Positions 19,343-29,458 of a DNA stretch of 64,000 nucleotides are shown piece by piece. Within the stretch, counting starts at the first letter, position 1, and each line of letters opens with the position of its first letter. The DNA lies in contig NZ_BSUK01000001.1 of the NCBI RefSeq assembly GCF_030161555.1, positions 3,038,001 through 3,102,000 on the forward strand, given 5' to 3'. The notes beneath the pieces are model-generated. The model worked only from the letters and a program-made list of their open reading frames with translations, was not told the origin of the DNA and did no database searches. The position numbers and the translations under genes are program-made. Origin of the DNA: Luteimicrobium album (lineage in GTDB: Bacteria > Actinomycetota > Actinomycetes > Actinomycetales > Cellulomonadaceae).

Positions 19343-19399
19343 GCCCCCGAGCGTGGCCGCACCGGACGACAGCGGTGTGTCGGAGTTTCCGCGACCCGT

Positions 19400-20275
19400 T
19401 CAGTCGCCGTTGCCGAGCGGGACCGTGGTGAACGCGTCGTAGACCGCGGCGACGTCCTCCTTGCCGTGGCCGTCGATCGAGGCGACGCCGAGGACGCGGT
19501 CGAGCGCGTCGAGGAGGGTCACGGTGGTCCCGGTGGCCCGCGCGGTGTGGATCATCAGCCCGACGTCCTTGCGCAGGGCGTCGACCGTGAAGGTCGGGGC
19601 GAGGTCCTCCGACAGCATGTGGTCGGCCTTGAGGTGCGCGTACTGGCAGTCGGTCGCCGTCCCGCTGATCGCGTCGAGGAAGAGCTGGGGGTCGAGACCC
19701 TGCGCCGTCGCGAGCGCGAGCGACTGCGCGGCACCGGCCGTGATGGTCGCGAGCCAGGCGTTGCACGCGAGCTTGAGCGCGCTCGCGCTGCCGACGGCGT
19801 CGCCTGCGTGGAGCGTCTTGGCCGACATCGCCTCGAGCACGGGCCGGGCGCGGCCGACGAGCGCCGGGTCGCCCGCCGTGAGGATCGTCAGCTCGCCGCG
19901 CGCCGCAGGTCCGCGGGTGCCCAGCATCTGCGCCTCGACGAGGGGGACTCCCAGCTCGGCGGCGCGGGCCGCGACCTCCTGCGTGCCGTCGACGCCGATC
20001 GTGGTGGCCTGCGCCCAGAGCGCGCCGTCGGGCAGTGCGGAGCCGGCGTCGTCGAGCACGTCGAGCACGGCGTCGGCGTCGAAGACGATCGACAGGACGA
20101 CCTCCGCAGCGGCTACCGCCTCGGCGGGGGTGGCCGCGACCGTCACGCCGTCGTCAGCGAGCGGCGCAGCCTTGGCGGGGGTGCGGTTCCACACGGTGAC
20201 GTGGTGCCCCGCGCGCACGAGGGTGCCGGCGACGGCGGAGCCCATGATCCCGGTCCCGAGGATGGTGACGTTCAT
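19400..20275 (-). CDS. 6-phosphogluconate-dehydrogenase-like NAD(P)-dependent oxidoreductase
   Basis: 291 residues. N-terminal NAD(P)-binding motif GTGIMGSAVA, then the beta-hydroxyacid dehydrogenase layout with the catalytic-site lysine in ALKLACNAW and a helical C-terminal dimerisation domain. The family includes hydroxyisobutyrate/tartronate-semialdehyde reductases and imine reductases; the substrate cannot be assigned. AGGAGG lies just before the ATG and TAGGCA lies 12 bases upstream, so either a ribosome-binding site or a leaderless start could apply. The gene is intact. Confidence 0.88.
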   Translation of the reverse strand: MNVTILGTGIMGSAVAGTLVRAGHHVTVWNRTPAKAAPLADDGVTVAATPAEAVAAAEVVLSIVFDADAVLDVLDDAGSALPDGALWAQATTIGVDGTQEVAARAAELGVPLVEAQMLGTRGPAARGELTILTAGDPALVGRARPVLEAMSAKTLHAGDAVGSASALKLACNAWLATITAGAAQSLALATAQGLDPQLFLDAISGTATDCQYAHLKADHMLSEDLAPTFTVDALRKDVGLMIHTARATGTTVTLLDALDRVLGVASIDGHGKEDVAAVYDAFTTVPLGNGD

Positions 20276-20373
20276 GCCTCCTGCCTACCACGCGCGGCCC
20301 CGCGCGGCCGGACGAGGTGCGTCGTCCCGGGCGGGTTCGCCCGGGGCGACGGGACCTCGCCCGGCGGCGCCCG

Positions 20374-21270
20374 TCAGGCCCCGGGAGGTAGCCGCCCGCG
20401 GCGATGTCGTCGAGCAGCGTGGGACCGGTCGGCGTCCAGCCGTACCGCTCCTGGGTGAGGACGCTGGACGTGGGGGCGTCGAGGCCGAAGAACCGCGCCA
20501 TCCAGCCGAAGGCGTCCCCGGCGTCCTCGGGGGCCACGGAGTCGGTCGGGAGGCCGAGGCTCCGACCGAGCGCCTCGGCGATGTCGCGGGTGGGGACGCC
20601 CTCCTCGCCGACGGCGTGGACGACCGAGCCCGCGGGCGCGGCGTCGAGGGCGAGCGCGACCAGGCGGGCGGCGTCGGACCGGTGGACGGCGGGCCACCGG
20701 TTGGCGCCGTCGCCGATGTAGCCGGAGGTGCCGCGATCGCGGGCGATCTGCGCGAGGGTCGCGACGAACCCGTGGTCGCCGATGCCGTGCACGCTGGCGG
20801 CGAACCGGAGTGCCACGGACCGGACGCCGCGGTCGGCGTAGGAGAGTGCGAGCGCCTCGCTGCCGCCGCGGGGCGCGTCGGGCCCGACGGCGGTCGTCGG
20901 GTCGTCCTCGGTCACGACGCGCCCCGGCGCGATCCCCGCGACACCGGCGGCGAGGAGGAACGGCCGGTCGGAGCCGGCGAGCGTGTCGCCGATCGTCTCG
21001 ACGACGGCACGCTCGATCCGACCCGACTCGGCGAACCGGTCGAAGTCGTGGACGAAGCCGAGGTGGATCACGCCGTCCGCGCCGGCGGCGGCGTCCTTGA
21101 TGGTGCCGAGGTCGTCGAGCGTGCCGCGCAGGGGTCGCGCCGCGCGCGGTGAGCGCCTGGGCGGACGCGTCTGACCGGGCGAGCCCGACGACGTCGTGCC
21201 CGGCGGCGAGGAGCTCTCCGGTGACGGCCGAGCCGATCCAGCCGGTCGCTCCGGTGACGAAGATGCGCAT
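20374..21270 (-). CDS. SDR-family NAD-dependent epimerase/dehydratase-like oxidoreductase (two frameshifts)
   Basis: About 298 residues with N-terminal [12 protein letters not shown] (Rossmann GxxGxxG) and an atypical extended SDR body ending GGYLPGA. The substrate is unknown; it is probably a nucleotide-sugar or small-carbonyl oxidoreductase. It is divergent from a TetR gene, with two matching palindromes between them, so its expression is probably relieved by an inducer. Frames break near 21140 (one extra C) and near 20385 (one missing C). ATG 21270 has GGAAGGACC upstream. A possible -10 TAGGTT (rc of 21311-21316) would place the transcript start inside operator 1. Confidence 0.85.
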   Translation of the reverse strand: MRIFVTGATGWIGSAVTGELLAAGHDVVGLARSDASAQALTARGATPARHARRPRHHQGRRRRRGRRDPPRLRPRLRPVRRVGSDRACRRRDDRRHARRLRPAVPPRRRCRGDRAGARRDRGRPDDRRRARRAPRRQRGARTLLRRPRRPVRGTPVRRQRARHRRPRVRRDPRADRPRSRHLRLHRRRRQPVARRPPVRRRPPGRARPRRRARGLGRPRRRRGGRPHPRHRRGARSEPRPPDRLRGPRGRRGRLRLDGAVLRPRRPHVQRPHPGAVRLDADRSHAARRHRRGRLPPGA

Positions 21271-21285
21271 GGGAGGTCCTTCCGA

Positions 21286-21308
21286 GTGATGTCAGGATGT
21301 GACATCAC
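21286..21308. promoter_or_regulatory. TetR-type operator 1
   Basis: Perfect 9-bp arms GTGATGTCA and TGACATCAC around GGATG. It shares the half-sites TGATG.CA and TGACATCA with operator 2 and covers the predicted start region of the SDR transcript. Confidence 0.75.
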
Positions 21309-21320
21309 TCAACCTAGCAC

Positions 21321-21341
21321 TGATGACAGATCCTGACATCA
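21321..21341. promoter_or_regulatory. TetR-type operator 2
   Basis: TGATGACAG... CTGACATCA, same half-sites as operator 1. It ends 3 bases before the -10 box of the TetR gene and so would block the regulator's own promoter. Confidence 0.7.
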
Positions 21342-21343
21342 TC

Positions 21344-21349
21344 TACGAT
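21344..21349 (+). promoter_or_regulatory. -10 box TACGAT, leaderless start at 21356
   Basis: The hexamer lies exactly 12 bases before the ATG, which supports 21356 over the upstream ATG at 21323 or any earlier start. Confidence 0.6.
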
Positions 21350-21355
21350 GGGGTC

Positions 21356-21931
21356 ATGGCCCGATGGCAGCCGGACGCCGGCGAACGACTCCGCGTCGCC
21401 GCGCTCGACCTGTTCGAGGAGCGTGGCTTCGAGCAGACCTCCGTCGCACAGATCGCGCAGCGTGCCGAGCTCACGGAACGCACCTTCTACCGGCACTACG
21501 GTGACAAGCGCGAGGTCCTCTTCCGCGGCCAGGACTGGCTCAACGAGCTGCTCGCCACCGGAGTCGCCGACGCGCCCGGGACCGGTGCGCTCGAGGTCGC
21601 AGGCGAGGTCCTCGCCCGCGCGGCGACGTTCTTCGACGACGACCAGCGCTCCGTCTCCCGGCGGCGCCAGCAGGTCATCGACGCGAACCCCGAGCTCGTC
21701 GAGCGCGAGCGCGCCAAGATGGCCCAGCTCGCCCTCGCCCTCACCGGTGCGTTCCGGGCGCGCGGGGTGTCCGACGTGCGCGCCGCCGTCTCGGCGGGGA
21801 CAGTCGTCTCCGCCTTCCAGGTCACCTTCGAGCTCTGGGTCGCCCCCGCGGAGACGCGGGACTTCGTCGAGCTCGGCCGCGCCGTCGTCGGCGAGCTCCG
21901 GGCAGCGCTCGCAGCCGACGCGGCGCTCTAG
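21356..21931 (+). CDS. TetR-family transcriptional repressor
   Basis: 191 residues. The N-terminal helix-turn-helix is classical ([45 protein letters not shown]); the C-terminal ligand and dimer domain is variable. It should bind the twin palindromes between it and the divergent SDR gene and repress both. The start is set by the TACGAT box; earlier start codons in frame would place the operator inside the gene. Confidence 0.92.
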   Translation: MARWQPDAGERLRVAALDLFEERGFEQTSVAQIAQRAELTERTFYRHYGDKREVLFRGQDWLNELLATGVADAPGTGALEVAGEVLARAATFFDDDQRSVSRRRQQVIDANPELVERERAKMAQLALALTGAFRARGVSDVRAAVSAGTVVSAFQVTFELWVAPAETRDFVELGRAVVGELRAALAADAAL

Positions 21932-21934
21932 GGT
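21929..21934 (+). promoter_or_regulatory. -10 box TAGGGT for rnhA
   Basis: 13 bases before the GTG start. It overlaps the stop of the TetR gene. Confidence 0.5.
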
Positions 21935-21941
21935 GGGGCCC

Positions 21942-22463
21942 GTGCCCGAAGAGACCACGCTCGTCACCCCGCCCGACCCGTCCGCCGTCGCGCCGGGTGA
22001 CCGCGGCGACCTGACCGTCGTCGAGATGTGGACCGACGGCGCCTGCAAGGGCAACCCCGGGCCCGGTGGGTGGGGTGTGCTCATGCGGTCCAAGGGTCGC
22101 GAGAAGGAGCTCTTCGGCGGCGACCCGACCACGACGAACAACCGCATGGAGCTCACCGCCGTGATCGAGGGGCTGCGTGCCCTCAACCGGCCGTGCGACG
22201 TGACGCTGCACGTCGACTCGTCGTACGTCATGAACGGCATGAAGTCGTGGATCGCCGGCTGGAAGCGCAACGGCTGGCGTACCAAGGACAAGAAGCCCGT
22301 GAAGAACGTCGAGCTGTGGCAGGCGCTCGACGCCGAGGTCGCCCGCCACCAGGTGCGCTGGATGTGGGTCAAGGGCCACGCCGGCGACCCCGGCAACGAG
22401 CGCGCCGACCAGCTCGCGAACAAGGGCGTCGACCTCGTGCGGGACGGCTCGCGCCGCGCCTGA
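21942..22463 (+). CDS. rnhA: Ribonuclease HI
   Basis: 173 residues. All four acidic positions of the RNase H active site are present: [16 protein letters not shown] (Asp), [13 protein letters not shown] (Glu), VDSSYVMNG (Asp) and GNERADQLA (Asp). It cleaves the RNA strand of RNA/DNA hybrids such as R-loops and primer remnants. The ~25-residue N-terminal extension before the first strand is Pro/Asp-rich. The GTG start fits the TAGGGT box. Confidence 0.95.
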   Translation: MPEETTLVTPPDPSAVAPGDRGDLTVVEMWTDGACKGNPGPGGWGVLMRSKGREKELFGGDPTTTNNRMELTAVIEGLRALNRPCDVTLHVDSSYVMNGMKSWIAGWKRNGWRTKDKKPVKNVELWQALDAEVARHQVRWMWVKGHAGDPGNERADQLANKGVDLVRDGSRRA

Positions 22464-22543
22464 GCGCCGGCCGGCGGCCGAATGTCCGCGATCTCACGTC
22501 ATCCATCGGCCCTCGTGGTTGGAGACCAAGTGCTTTCGTGGCC

Positions 22544-22549
22544 TAGGCT
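22544..22549 (+). promoter_or_regulatory. -10 box TAGGCT for lpdA
   Basis: 13 bases before the GTG start, implying a leaderless transcript. Confidence 0.55.
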
Positions 22550-22556
22550 CGGGGCC

Positions 22557-23969
22557 GTGGCTGAACACTTCGACGTCGTCGTTCTCGGTGCTGGACCTGG
22601 TGGGTACGTCGCGGCTGTCCGCGCAGCGCAGCTCGGCCTGCGCACCGCCGTCGTGGAGGAGAAGTACTGGGGCGGTGTGTGCCTCAACGTGGGCTGCATC
22701 CCGTCCAAGGCGCTCCTGCGCAACGCTGAGATCGCGCACATGCTGAACCACGAGAAGGCGCTCTTCGGGATCACCGGCGAGACCACGATCGACTTCGGCG
22801 CGGCGTTCGACCGCAGCCGCGAGGTCGCCGACGGTCGCGTCAAGGGCGTCCACTTCCTCATGCGGAAGAACAAGATCACCGAGTACGACGGCCGCGGCTC
22901 GTTCGTCGACGCGAACACGCTCGACGTGACCAAGGCCGACGGCACCTCGGAGCGGATCACGTTCGCCAACGCGATCATCGCGACGGGCTCGACCGTGCGC
23001 CTGCTCCCGGGCGTCGAGCTGTCCGAGAACGTCGTCACGTTCGAGAAGCAGATCCTCACGCGCGACCTGCCGAAGTCCATCGTCATCGTCGGCGCGGGCG
23101 CCATCGGCATGGAGTTCGCGTACGTGCTGCGCAACTACGGCGTCGAGGTCACCATCGTCGAGTTCCTCGACCGTGCGCTGCCGAACGAGGACGAAGAGGT
23201 CTCCAAGGAGATCACCAAGCAGTACAAGAAGCTCGGCATCGACATCCTCGCGTCGACCAAGGTCGAGACCGTCGTCGACGGCGGCTCCGAGGTCACCGTC
23301 ACGTACACCGGCAAGGACGGGAAGCCCGGCCAGCTCGTCGCCGACAAGGTCCTCATGTCGGTCGGCTTCGCGCCGAACGTCACGGGCTACGGCCTCGAGA
23401 ACACCGGCGTCGCCCTCACGGAGCGTGGCGCGATCGCGATCGACGACTCGATGCGCACCAACGTCCCCAGCATCTATGCGATCGGCGACGTCACCGCGAA
23501 GCTCCAGCTCGCGCACGTGGCCGAGGCCCAGGGCGTCGTCGCGGCCGAGACCATCGGCGGCGCCGAGACGTTGCCGCTCGGCGACTACCGCATGATGCCG
23601 CGCGCCACGTTCTGCCAGCCGCAGGTCGCGAGCTTCGGGCTCACCGAGGCGCAGGCCCGCGCCGAGGCGGAGGCGAACGGCCGCGAGATCACCGTCGCCA
23701 AGTTCCCGTTCATGGCGAACGGCAAGGCCCACGGCCTCGGCGACCCGGTCGGGTTCGTCAAGCTCATCGCCGACTCCGAGTACGGCGAGCTGCTCGGCGG
23801 GCACCTCATCGGCCCCGACGTCTCCGAGCTGCTCCCCGAGCTCACGCTCGCGCAGAAGTGGGACCTCACCGCCAACGAGCTCGCGCGCAACGTGCACACG
23901 CACCCGACGCTGTCCGAGGCGCTGCAGGAGGCGTTCCACGGTCTCGTGGGGCACATGATCAACATCTGA
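22557..23969 (+). CDS. lpdA: Dihydrolipoyl dehydrogenase (E3 of 2-oxoacid dehydrogenase complexes)
   Basis: 470 residues. FAD-binding [15 protein letters not shown], redox-active disulfide [16 protein letters not shown]-binding [10 protein letters not shown], second FAD motif YAIGDVT, and the C-terminal His-Glu pair HTHPTLSE. It reoxidises the lipoyl groups of the pyruvate and 2-oxoglutarate dehydrogenase complexes. Other complex subunits are not adjacent, as is usual in actinobacteria. The gene is followed by a strong stem-loop. Confidence 0.96.
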   Translation: MAEHFDVVVLGAGPGGYVAAVRAAQLGLRTAVVEEKYWGGVCLNVGCIPSKALLRNAEIAHMLNHEKALFGITGETTIDFGAAFDRSREVADGRVKGVHFLMRKNKITEYDGRGSFVDANTLDVTKADGTSERITFANAIIATGSTVRLLPGVELSENVVTFEKQILTRDLPKSIVIVGAGAIGMEFAYVLRNYGVEVTIVEFLDRALPNEDEEVSKEITKQYKKLGIDILASTKVETVVDGGSEVTVTYTGKDGKPGQLVADKVLMSVGFAPNVTGYGLENTGVALTERGAIAIDDSMRTNVPSIYAIGDVTAKLQLAHVAEAQGVVAAETIGGAETLPLGDYRMMPRATFCQPQVASFGLTEAQARAEAEANGREITVAKFPFMANGKAHGLGDPVGFVKLIADSEYGELLGGHLIGPDVSELLPELTLAQKWDLTANELARNVHTHPTLSEALQEAFHGLVGHMINI

Positions 23970-23986
23970 CGCGCCCGCGCGCCGAC

Positions 23987-24026
23987 GACGGCGGCCGACT
24001 CCCGGAGCGGGGAGCCGGCCGCCGTC
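23987..24026. terminator. Strong stem-loop terminator between lpdA and the GH3 gene
   Basis: Arms of 17 bases (23987-24003 and 24010-24026) with one mismatch and a 6-base loop, 17 bases after the lpdA stop and 22 before the stop of the convergent GH3 gene; it should work in both directions. Confidence 0.75.
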
Positions 24027-24048
24027 AGTCGTTCGTGCTCGTCCGGTG

Positions 24049-25319
24049 TCAGTCGGCGAGGTGCTGCTTGGCGGTCACGACGCGCGTGGCCGCAGCGTCG
24101 ACCTGCTTGGCGAACGCCGGGTCGGCCTTGGCTTGTGCGACCACGGCCGCGGTCATCGCCGGGATCTGCTCGGGAACCCCGGCCAGCACGATGTCGTTGC
24201 CGGCCGCGATCGCCTTGACGGCGCGCTGACCGGGCGTCCAGGCGGCGACCTGCTTCGCGCTCGAGAGGTCGTCGGTGACGACGACGCCGTGGAACCCGAG
24301 CTTGCCGCGGAGGAGGCCCGTGACGACGGCCCGCGAGAAGGCGCCGGGGACCGCCGGGTCGATCTTGGTATAGATCGCCGTGGACGTCATGACGGCCTCC
24401 GTCCCGGCGGCTATCCCGTCCTCGAACGGCGCGAGGTACGGGTCGTCCGCCGTGGTTACCGTGTCCTTGACGCCCGCCGAGAAGTCTGTGTTCCCCTGGA
24501 CGCGCCCGAGGCCGGGGAAGTGCTTGACCGTCGTCGCGACGCCGGCGTCGTGCATGCCCTGCAGGAACGCGACGCCGTGCGACGACACGGTCGCCGGGGT
24601 GTACCCGAACTGCCGGTGCCAGTAGCCGATGGGCTTGTTGGAAGCGTTGTCCGAGGGGCTGGGGACGGTGTCCATGACGGGGGAGAGGTTGAGGTTGACG
24701 CCCGCCTCGGCGAGCTCGGCCCCCAGGTGCGGGCGTCGCCGCGCAGGGCCGACGGTGAGGACTTGCCCTGCGTGAGCGCCGTCGGCATGGTCGCGAAGCC
24801 GGGGCCGCGCAGCACCTGGATGTTCCCGCCCTCCTGGTCCACGCCGACGAGCAGCGGAAGGCCGTGCGTCGCCGCCGACGTCGCCCGGTCCTGGAGCGCG
24901 TCCACGATCGCCTTGGTCCGGGCGACGCCGAGCTGGGAGCGGCCCACGAGGATGACGTTCCCGACGTGGTAGCGCGTGATCGCGGTCCCTGTGGACGCCT
25001 CCGGGCCGGTGGCGGTCGCGCCGACCATGAAGAGCTGGCCGACCTTCTGGTCGAGGCTCATGCCCGCGAGCGGGTCGGCGGCGGGGGTCGTGGCGTGCGA
25101 CGCCGTGGGGGGCGTGGTGGGCGTGCCCGACGGTGTCGCGTGCGCAGTCTCGGTCGGGCTCGGCGGGGTCGGGGTCGTCGGTGCGGCGGCGGTGGGGGTC
25201 GTCGCCGGGCGCGAGGGTGAGGGCGAGCTGCTCCCGCACGCCGCGAGGGCCAGGGCGGTGAGAGCCCCGGCGGCGCCGACGGTGGTGGCGCGGAGGGCTC
25301 CGAGGTTTCGGGCGGTCAT
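24049..25319 (-). CDS. Glycoside hydrolase family 3 lipoprotein, beta-N-acetylhexosaminidase-like (one frameshift)
   Basis: About 423 residues. A signal peptide ends in lipobox LAAC, followed by a Thr/Pro-rich stalk, so the enzyme is anchored outside the membrane. The GH3 barrel shows LPLLVGVDQEGG, KHFPGLGRVQGNTD and VVVTDDLSS, whose Asp is the expected nucleophile. The set resembles NagZ-type enzymes that trim N-acetylglucosamine from cell-wall fragments. The frame breaks near 24722; one added base joins the two halves into HLGAELAEAG. It converges on lpdA. Confidence 0.88.
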
Positions 25320-25374
25320 CGCTCCATCGTGCCTTGGTGGACATGAGCGGGGCATGAGGGACGCAACTTGTATC

Positions 25375-25380
25375 TATGAT
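25375..25380 (+). promoter_or_regulatory. -10 box TATGAT, leaderless start at 25387
   Basis: The hexamer lies exactly 12 bases before ATG. An imperfect CTTGTATC...GAGACAAG pair spans it and could be the regulator's own operator. Confidence 0.6.
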
Positions 25381-25386
25381 GGGCGT

Positions 25387-26034
25387 ATGCCTGAGACAAG
25401 CAGTCGACCGTCCGCGGCCACCCGCGCCTACGCGCACACCAAGTCCGCGATCCTCGCTGGTCGCTTCGCCGGCGGCTCCCTCGTCAGCGAGGGCGAGGTC
25501 GCGACCGAGCTCGGCGTCAGCCGCACGCCGGTCCGGGAGGCGTTCCTCCGGCTCGAGGCCGAGGGATGGATGCGCCTGTTCCCCAAGAAGGGCGCGCTCG
25601 TCGTCCCCGTGGCGCCCGGGGAGCAGCACGCCGTCCTCGACGCACGGCTGCTGGTGGAGGAGCACGCGGCGGCGCACGTCGTCGCGGAACCCGCGCGCGC
25701 TGCGCGGGCCGCCGACGGGATGCGCGAGGTCCTGGCCCGGCAGCGCACGGCGTGGCAGGCGGGAGCGGAGGCCGAGTTCGCCCGCCTCGACGCCGAGCTG
25801 CACCAGACGCTCGTACGGGCGGGCGGCAACGACCTGCTCGCGACGTTCTACCTCACGCTCGAGGAGCGGCAGGAGCGCATGACGCGCGGATCCCTGCGGG
25901 CCGTGCCCGCCGTCGGGTCCGCGATCCTCGAGGAGCACGCCACGCTCGCCGACGACCTCGAGCACGGCGACCTCGAGGCGTTCAGCGCCCACCTGCGTGC
26001 GCACTTCGTGACGGCGTTCGGAGAGCACCGGTGA
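25387..26034 (+). CDS. GntR-family regulator, FadR/FCD subfamily
   Basis: 215 residues. The winged helix (LVSEGEVATELGVSRTPVREAFLRLEAEGWM) is typical of GntR, and the all-helical FCD effector domain follows (LDAELHQTLVRAGGN, ending in HLRAHFVTAF). FCD domains bind carboxylic acids or metals. The stop overlaps the MFS start as GTGA, so it probably controls this transporter and itself. The start is fixed by the TATGAT box. Confidence 0.9.
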   Translation: MPETSSRPSAATRAYAHTKSAILAGRFAGGSLVSEGEVATELGVSRTPVREAFLRLEAEGWMRLFPKKGALVVPVAPGEQHAVLDARLLVEEHAAAHVVAEPARAARAADGMREVLARQRTAWQAGAEAEFARLDAELHQTLVRAGGNDLLATFYLTLEERQERMTRGSLRAVPAVGSAILEEHATLADDLEHGDLEAFSAHLRAHFVTAFGEHR

Positions 26035-27257
26035 GCGCCGCCGCGAACGCAGCCGAGCCGGGGGATCCGGCGCAGGAGTCGGCGTCGGCGTGGTGGCTCG
26101 TCGTCCCTGCGATGTTCGCGGTCGCGTGGGCCGGCAACGAGTTCACCCCGCTCCTGGTCCTGTACAAGCAGCTCAACGGCTACGGAACAGGCACCGTGGA
26201 CGTGCTGCTGGCCGCGTACGTCCTCGGGATCGTCCCCGCCCTCCTCCTCGGCGGACCGCTGTCGGACCGGTACGGCCGCCGTCCGCTCTTCGTGCCGGCG
26301 CCCTTTCTCGCGATCGCCGGCTCCCTGATCCTCGCCGGAGGGCACGAATGGGTGGGGGCCCTGTTCGCCGGTCGCGTGCTGTGCGGGTTGGCGCTCGGGC
26401 TGACGATGGCCGTCGGGTCGAGCTGGGTCGTCGAGCTCTCCCGGCGGGATCCTGGTGCGGACTCCGGTGCCGGTGCGCGCCGGGCCTCCCTCGGCCTGAC
26501 CGCAGGGTTCGCGCTCGGGGCCGCGGTCGCGGCCGCGCTCGCACAGTGGGGCCCGGCTCCCCGCGAGACGCCCTTCCTCGTGAACGTGGCGCTCGGGATC
26601 GTCCCGTGCGTGCTCGCGCTGCGCGCCCCGGAGACCCGGCCGGCGATGCGATCGACGACCCGCCTCGTTGACGACCTGCGTGTCCCCGCATCGAGGCACC
26701 GGCGTTTCGTGAGGGTCGTCCTGCCCGCGGCCCCTTGGGTCTTCGGCTGCGCCGCGAGCGCCTACGCCGTCGTGCCCACCCAGACCTCACAGCTCGCCTC
26801 GCAGTGGACCGTCGCCTACTCGGGCCTGCTGTGCCTGGTAGGGCTGGGCTGCGGTGCCGCGGTGCAGATCGTCGCCCGACCCATCGTCGCGCGAAGCAGC
26901 GGACGTGCCACGGCGGCCGGGCTCGTGCTGGTCGCGTGCGGGATGGCGCTCGCGGCATGGACCGTAGCGCGTCCCCACCTCGTGATCGCCGTGGTCGCGG
27001 CCGTCGTGCTCGGCTGCGCCTACGGGCTGCTGCTGGTGGCGGGGCTCACCGAGGTGCAGAAGATCGCCGGGCCTGACGACCTCGCCGGGCTCACGGCCGT
27101 CTACTACGCCCTCACTTACGTGGGCTTCTGCGTCCCGGTGGTGCTCGCGGTGCTCGCCGTGCACGTGTCGTACGCGGCAATGTTCGTGGCCGGCGTCGTC
27201 GTCGCGGGGGTGTGCCTCGCCGTCGTGGCGACGGGCCGCGTGCGCGTCGGCCCCTGA
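26031..27257 (+). CDS. Major facilitator superfamily transporter
   Basis: 408 residues with about 12 hydrophobic segments and the MFS loop motif GPLSDRYGRRP between helices 2 and 3. The GTG start overlaps the GntR stop. Substrate unknown; pairing with an FCD regulator could suggest an organic acid or drug. A short Gly/Ala-rich loop (GADSGAGARRA) precedes helix 6. The gene is intact. Confidence 0.88.
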   Translation: MSAAANAAEPGDPAQESASAWWLVVPAMFAVAWAGNEFTPLLVLYKQLNGYGTGTVDVLLAAYVLGIVPALLLGGPLSDRYGRRPLFVPAPFLAIAGSLILAGGHEWVGALFAGRVLCGLALGLTMAVGSSWVVELSRRDPGADSGAGARRASLGLTAGFALGAAVAAALAQWGPAPRETPFLVNVALGIVPCVLALRAPETRPAMRSTTRLVDDLRVPASRHRRFVRVVLPAAPWVFGCAASAYAVVPTQTSQLASQWTVAYSGLLCLVGLGCGAAVQIVARPIVARSSGRATAAGLVLVACGMALAAWTVARPHLVIAVVAAVVLGCAYGLLLVAGLTEVQKIAGPDDLAGLTAVYYALTYVGFCVPVVLAVLAVHVSYAAMFVAGVVVAGVCLAVVATGRVRVGP

Positions 27258-27290
27258 CCGTCACGCGAGGCCGGTTCGCGAAAAGGCGGG

Positions 27291-27304
27291 TCGAATCGTT
27301 GTGA
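27291..27304. promoter_or_regulatory. Possible LacI-type half-palindrome upstream of the ABC exporter genes
   Basis: TCGAATCGTTGTGA differs at two positions from the 14-mer at 34169 and lies 115 bases before the exporter start. A possible -10 is GACAAT just downstream. Confidence 0.3.
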
Positions 27305-27418
27305 CAGGTGCGACAATGGCAAGCATCCCTCTCACGCCCGGGCGGCGAGCCGCCGTGCGCCCCCGCGGCCGTCGTCTGCGGAGTCCACCCCGAGCAACCG
27401 GAAGGTGACCCACTCCTG

Positions 27419-29458
27419 ATGCCCTCCAGAGCCGCCGACCACCCCGACGGTCCCCGCCCGACACCAGCCCCCGACGACACCCAGCCCGCCACCGACGACC
27501 GGGCCCGCGCGGCCCAGGGCGCCTCGCTGTCCACCGTCGCATCCATGCGGCGCCTCGTCCCGTACATCCGGCCCGTCCTGCCCCGCATCCTCGCGGGCGT
27601 GCTGTGCGCGCTCGGCGCGAGCCTCGCGGCGCTCGCCGTGCCGCGCGTGCTGCAGTGGCTCGTCAACGGGCCCCTCACCACCGGTCTCGCGACGCACGAC
27701 GAGTCCGGGCTGTGGTGGGGCGTCGGCCTCGTCCTGCTCCTCGGCGTCGCCGAAGCCGGCCTCATCGCCGCCCGGCGAGCACTGATCCTCATCCCCGGTA
27801 CGAACATCGAGGCTCGCCTGCGCACCGAGCTGTTCACGCACCTGCAGGACCTCCCCGTCTCGTTCCACGACCGCTGGCCCGGCGGTCAGCTCCTGTCGCG
27901 GTCCATGTCCGACCTCGGCCTGCTGCGACGCTGGATCGCGTTCGGCATGCTCACGCTCGTCGTGTCGAGCGTGACCATCGTCGTCGGGATCGGGATCCTC
28001 GTCGCGACCGGGGGCGTGCTGGGCCTGATCTACCTGGCCGGTGCGATCCCCATGACCGTCATGGCGTTCACGTTCTCGCGGCGATTCCGGGCCGTGTCCC
28101 GCAAGTCCCAGGACCAGGCCGGCGACCTCGCGACCGCCGTCGAGGAGTCCGTGCACGGCATCCGCGTCCTCAAGGCATTCGGCCGTGGCCGCGACGCACT
28201 CCAGTCGTTCGGCCGCCAGGCCGACGAGCTGCGCGGCACCGAGCTCGACAAGGCCAAGATCATGTCCGGCCTCCAAGCCTGGTTGACCGCGATACCCGAG
28301 CTCACGCTCGGTGTCTCTCTCGTGGTCGGCGTCTGGATGGTGTCCGAGGGCCGGATCACCGTCGGCGCGCTGGTGGCGTTCTTCGCCACCGCGGCCGTGG
28401 TGAACTCGCCCGTGATCGACCTCGGCATGGTGCTGTCGATGACGCTCAACGCGCGCACCGCCGTCGACCGCTACTTCGACGTCATGACCACGCCCAACAC
28501 GCTGCCCGACCCTGCCGCCCCGGCGGAGGTCACCGACCCGCACGGCGAGCTCGCGTTCACCGGCGTCCACTTCCGCTACGGCGACGCGCCCACCGAGGGC
28601 CCGGGCAGCGCCGACGTGCTCGACGGCGTCGACCTGGTCCTGCCGCCCGGCAAGACCGTCGCGCTCGTGGGGCTCACCGGCTCCGGCAAGTCGACGCTCG
28701 CGATGCTCGTGCCCCGCCTCTACGAGGTCACCGGAGGCTCCGTCACCGTCGACGGCGTCGACGTCCGCGACATGACGCGCGAGCACCTGCGCTCGCTCGT
28801 CGGCGTCGCGTTCGAGGACGCCACCCTGTTCTCCGCGTCCGTCCGGGACAACGTCCTGCTCGGCGCGCCCGACGACGCCCGAACCGATGCCGACCTCGAA
28901 CGCGCCCTCGACGTCGCCCAGGCGGGGTTCGCGCACGAGCTCCCCGAGGGCGTCGAGACCACGATCGGCGAAGAGGGCATGAGCCTGTCCGGAGGGCAGC
29001 GACAGCGCATCGCCCTCGCGCGCGCCATCGCCGCCCGGCCCCGCGTGCTCGTGCTCGACGACCCGCTGTCTGCGCTCGACGTCGACACCGAAGCCGCCAT
29101 CCAGGCGCGCCTCGCGACCGAGCTCGAGGAGATCACCACCCTGATCGTCGCCCACCGGCCCTCGACCGTGGCACTCGCGGACCTCGTCGCGGTGCTCCAG
29201 GACGGACGGATCACCGCCGTCGGGCCGCACAGCGAGCTGCTCGCCACGAACGAGCACTACCGGTACGTCATCTCCAGCCTCGAGGGCGAGTTCACCCCGC
29301 CCCCACCCGACGACGTCGAGGTGGCGCGGCAGGTCGCCCGGGGCGAGGCCCGCGCCGTCGTCGACGAGGCCCTGGACTCCGGGGACGCGACACCGGCCGG
29401 CCGGAACGGGGCCACCGCCATCGGCGCGTGGCAGGCGAGCGAGGGGAGCGAGCGATGA
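27419..29458 (+). CDS. ABC exporter half-transporter with degenerate ATP site
   Basis: 679 residues: an N-terminal six-helix membrane domain (ABC1 exporter fold) then an ATPase domain with Walker [10 protein letters not shown], signature LSGGQRQR and Walker [12 protein letters not shown]. The catalytic Glu after Walker B is replaced by Asp, as in the degenerate half of heterodimeric exporters such as TM287/288. The ATG at 27419 has GGAAGG about 12 bases upstream; an earlier in-frame ATG lacks one. The stop overlaps the next start (ATGA). With the next gene it should form a drug or lipid exporter. Confidence 0.9.
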   Translation: MPSRAADHPDGPRPTPAPDDTQPATDDRARAAQGASLSTVASMRRLVPYIRPVLPRILAGVLCALGASLAALAVPRVLQWLVNGPLTTGLATHDESGLWWGVGLVLLLGVAEAGLIAARRALILIPGTNIEARLRTELFTHLQDLPVSFHDRWPGGQLLSRSMSDLGLLRRWIAFGMLTLVVSSVTIVVGIGILVATGGVLGLIYLAGAIPMTVMAFTFSRRFRAVSRKSQDQAGDLATAVEESVHGIRVLKAFGRGRDALQSFGRQADELRGTELDKAKIMSGLQAWLTAIPELTLGVSLVVGVWMVSEGRITVGALVAFFATAAVVNSPVIDLGMVLSMTLNARTAVDRYFDVMTTPNTLPDPAAPAEVTDPHGELAFTGVHFRYGDAPTEGPGSADVLDGVDLVLPPGKTVALVGLTGSGKSTLAMLVPRLYEVTGGSVTVDGVDVRDMTREHLRSLVGVAFEDATLFSASVRDNVLLGAPDDARTDADLERALDVAQAGFAHELPEGVETTIGEEGMSLSGGQRQRIALARAIAARPRVLVLDDPLSALDVDTEAAIQARLATELEEITTLIVAHRPSTVALADLVAVLQDGRITAVGPHSELLATNEHYRYVISSLEGEFTPPPPDDVEVARQVARGEARAVVDEALDSGDATPAGRNGATAIGAWQASEGSER

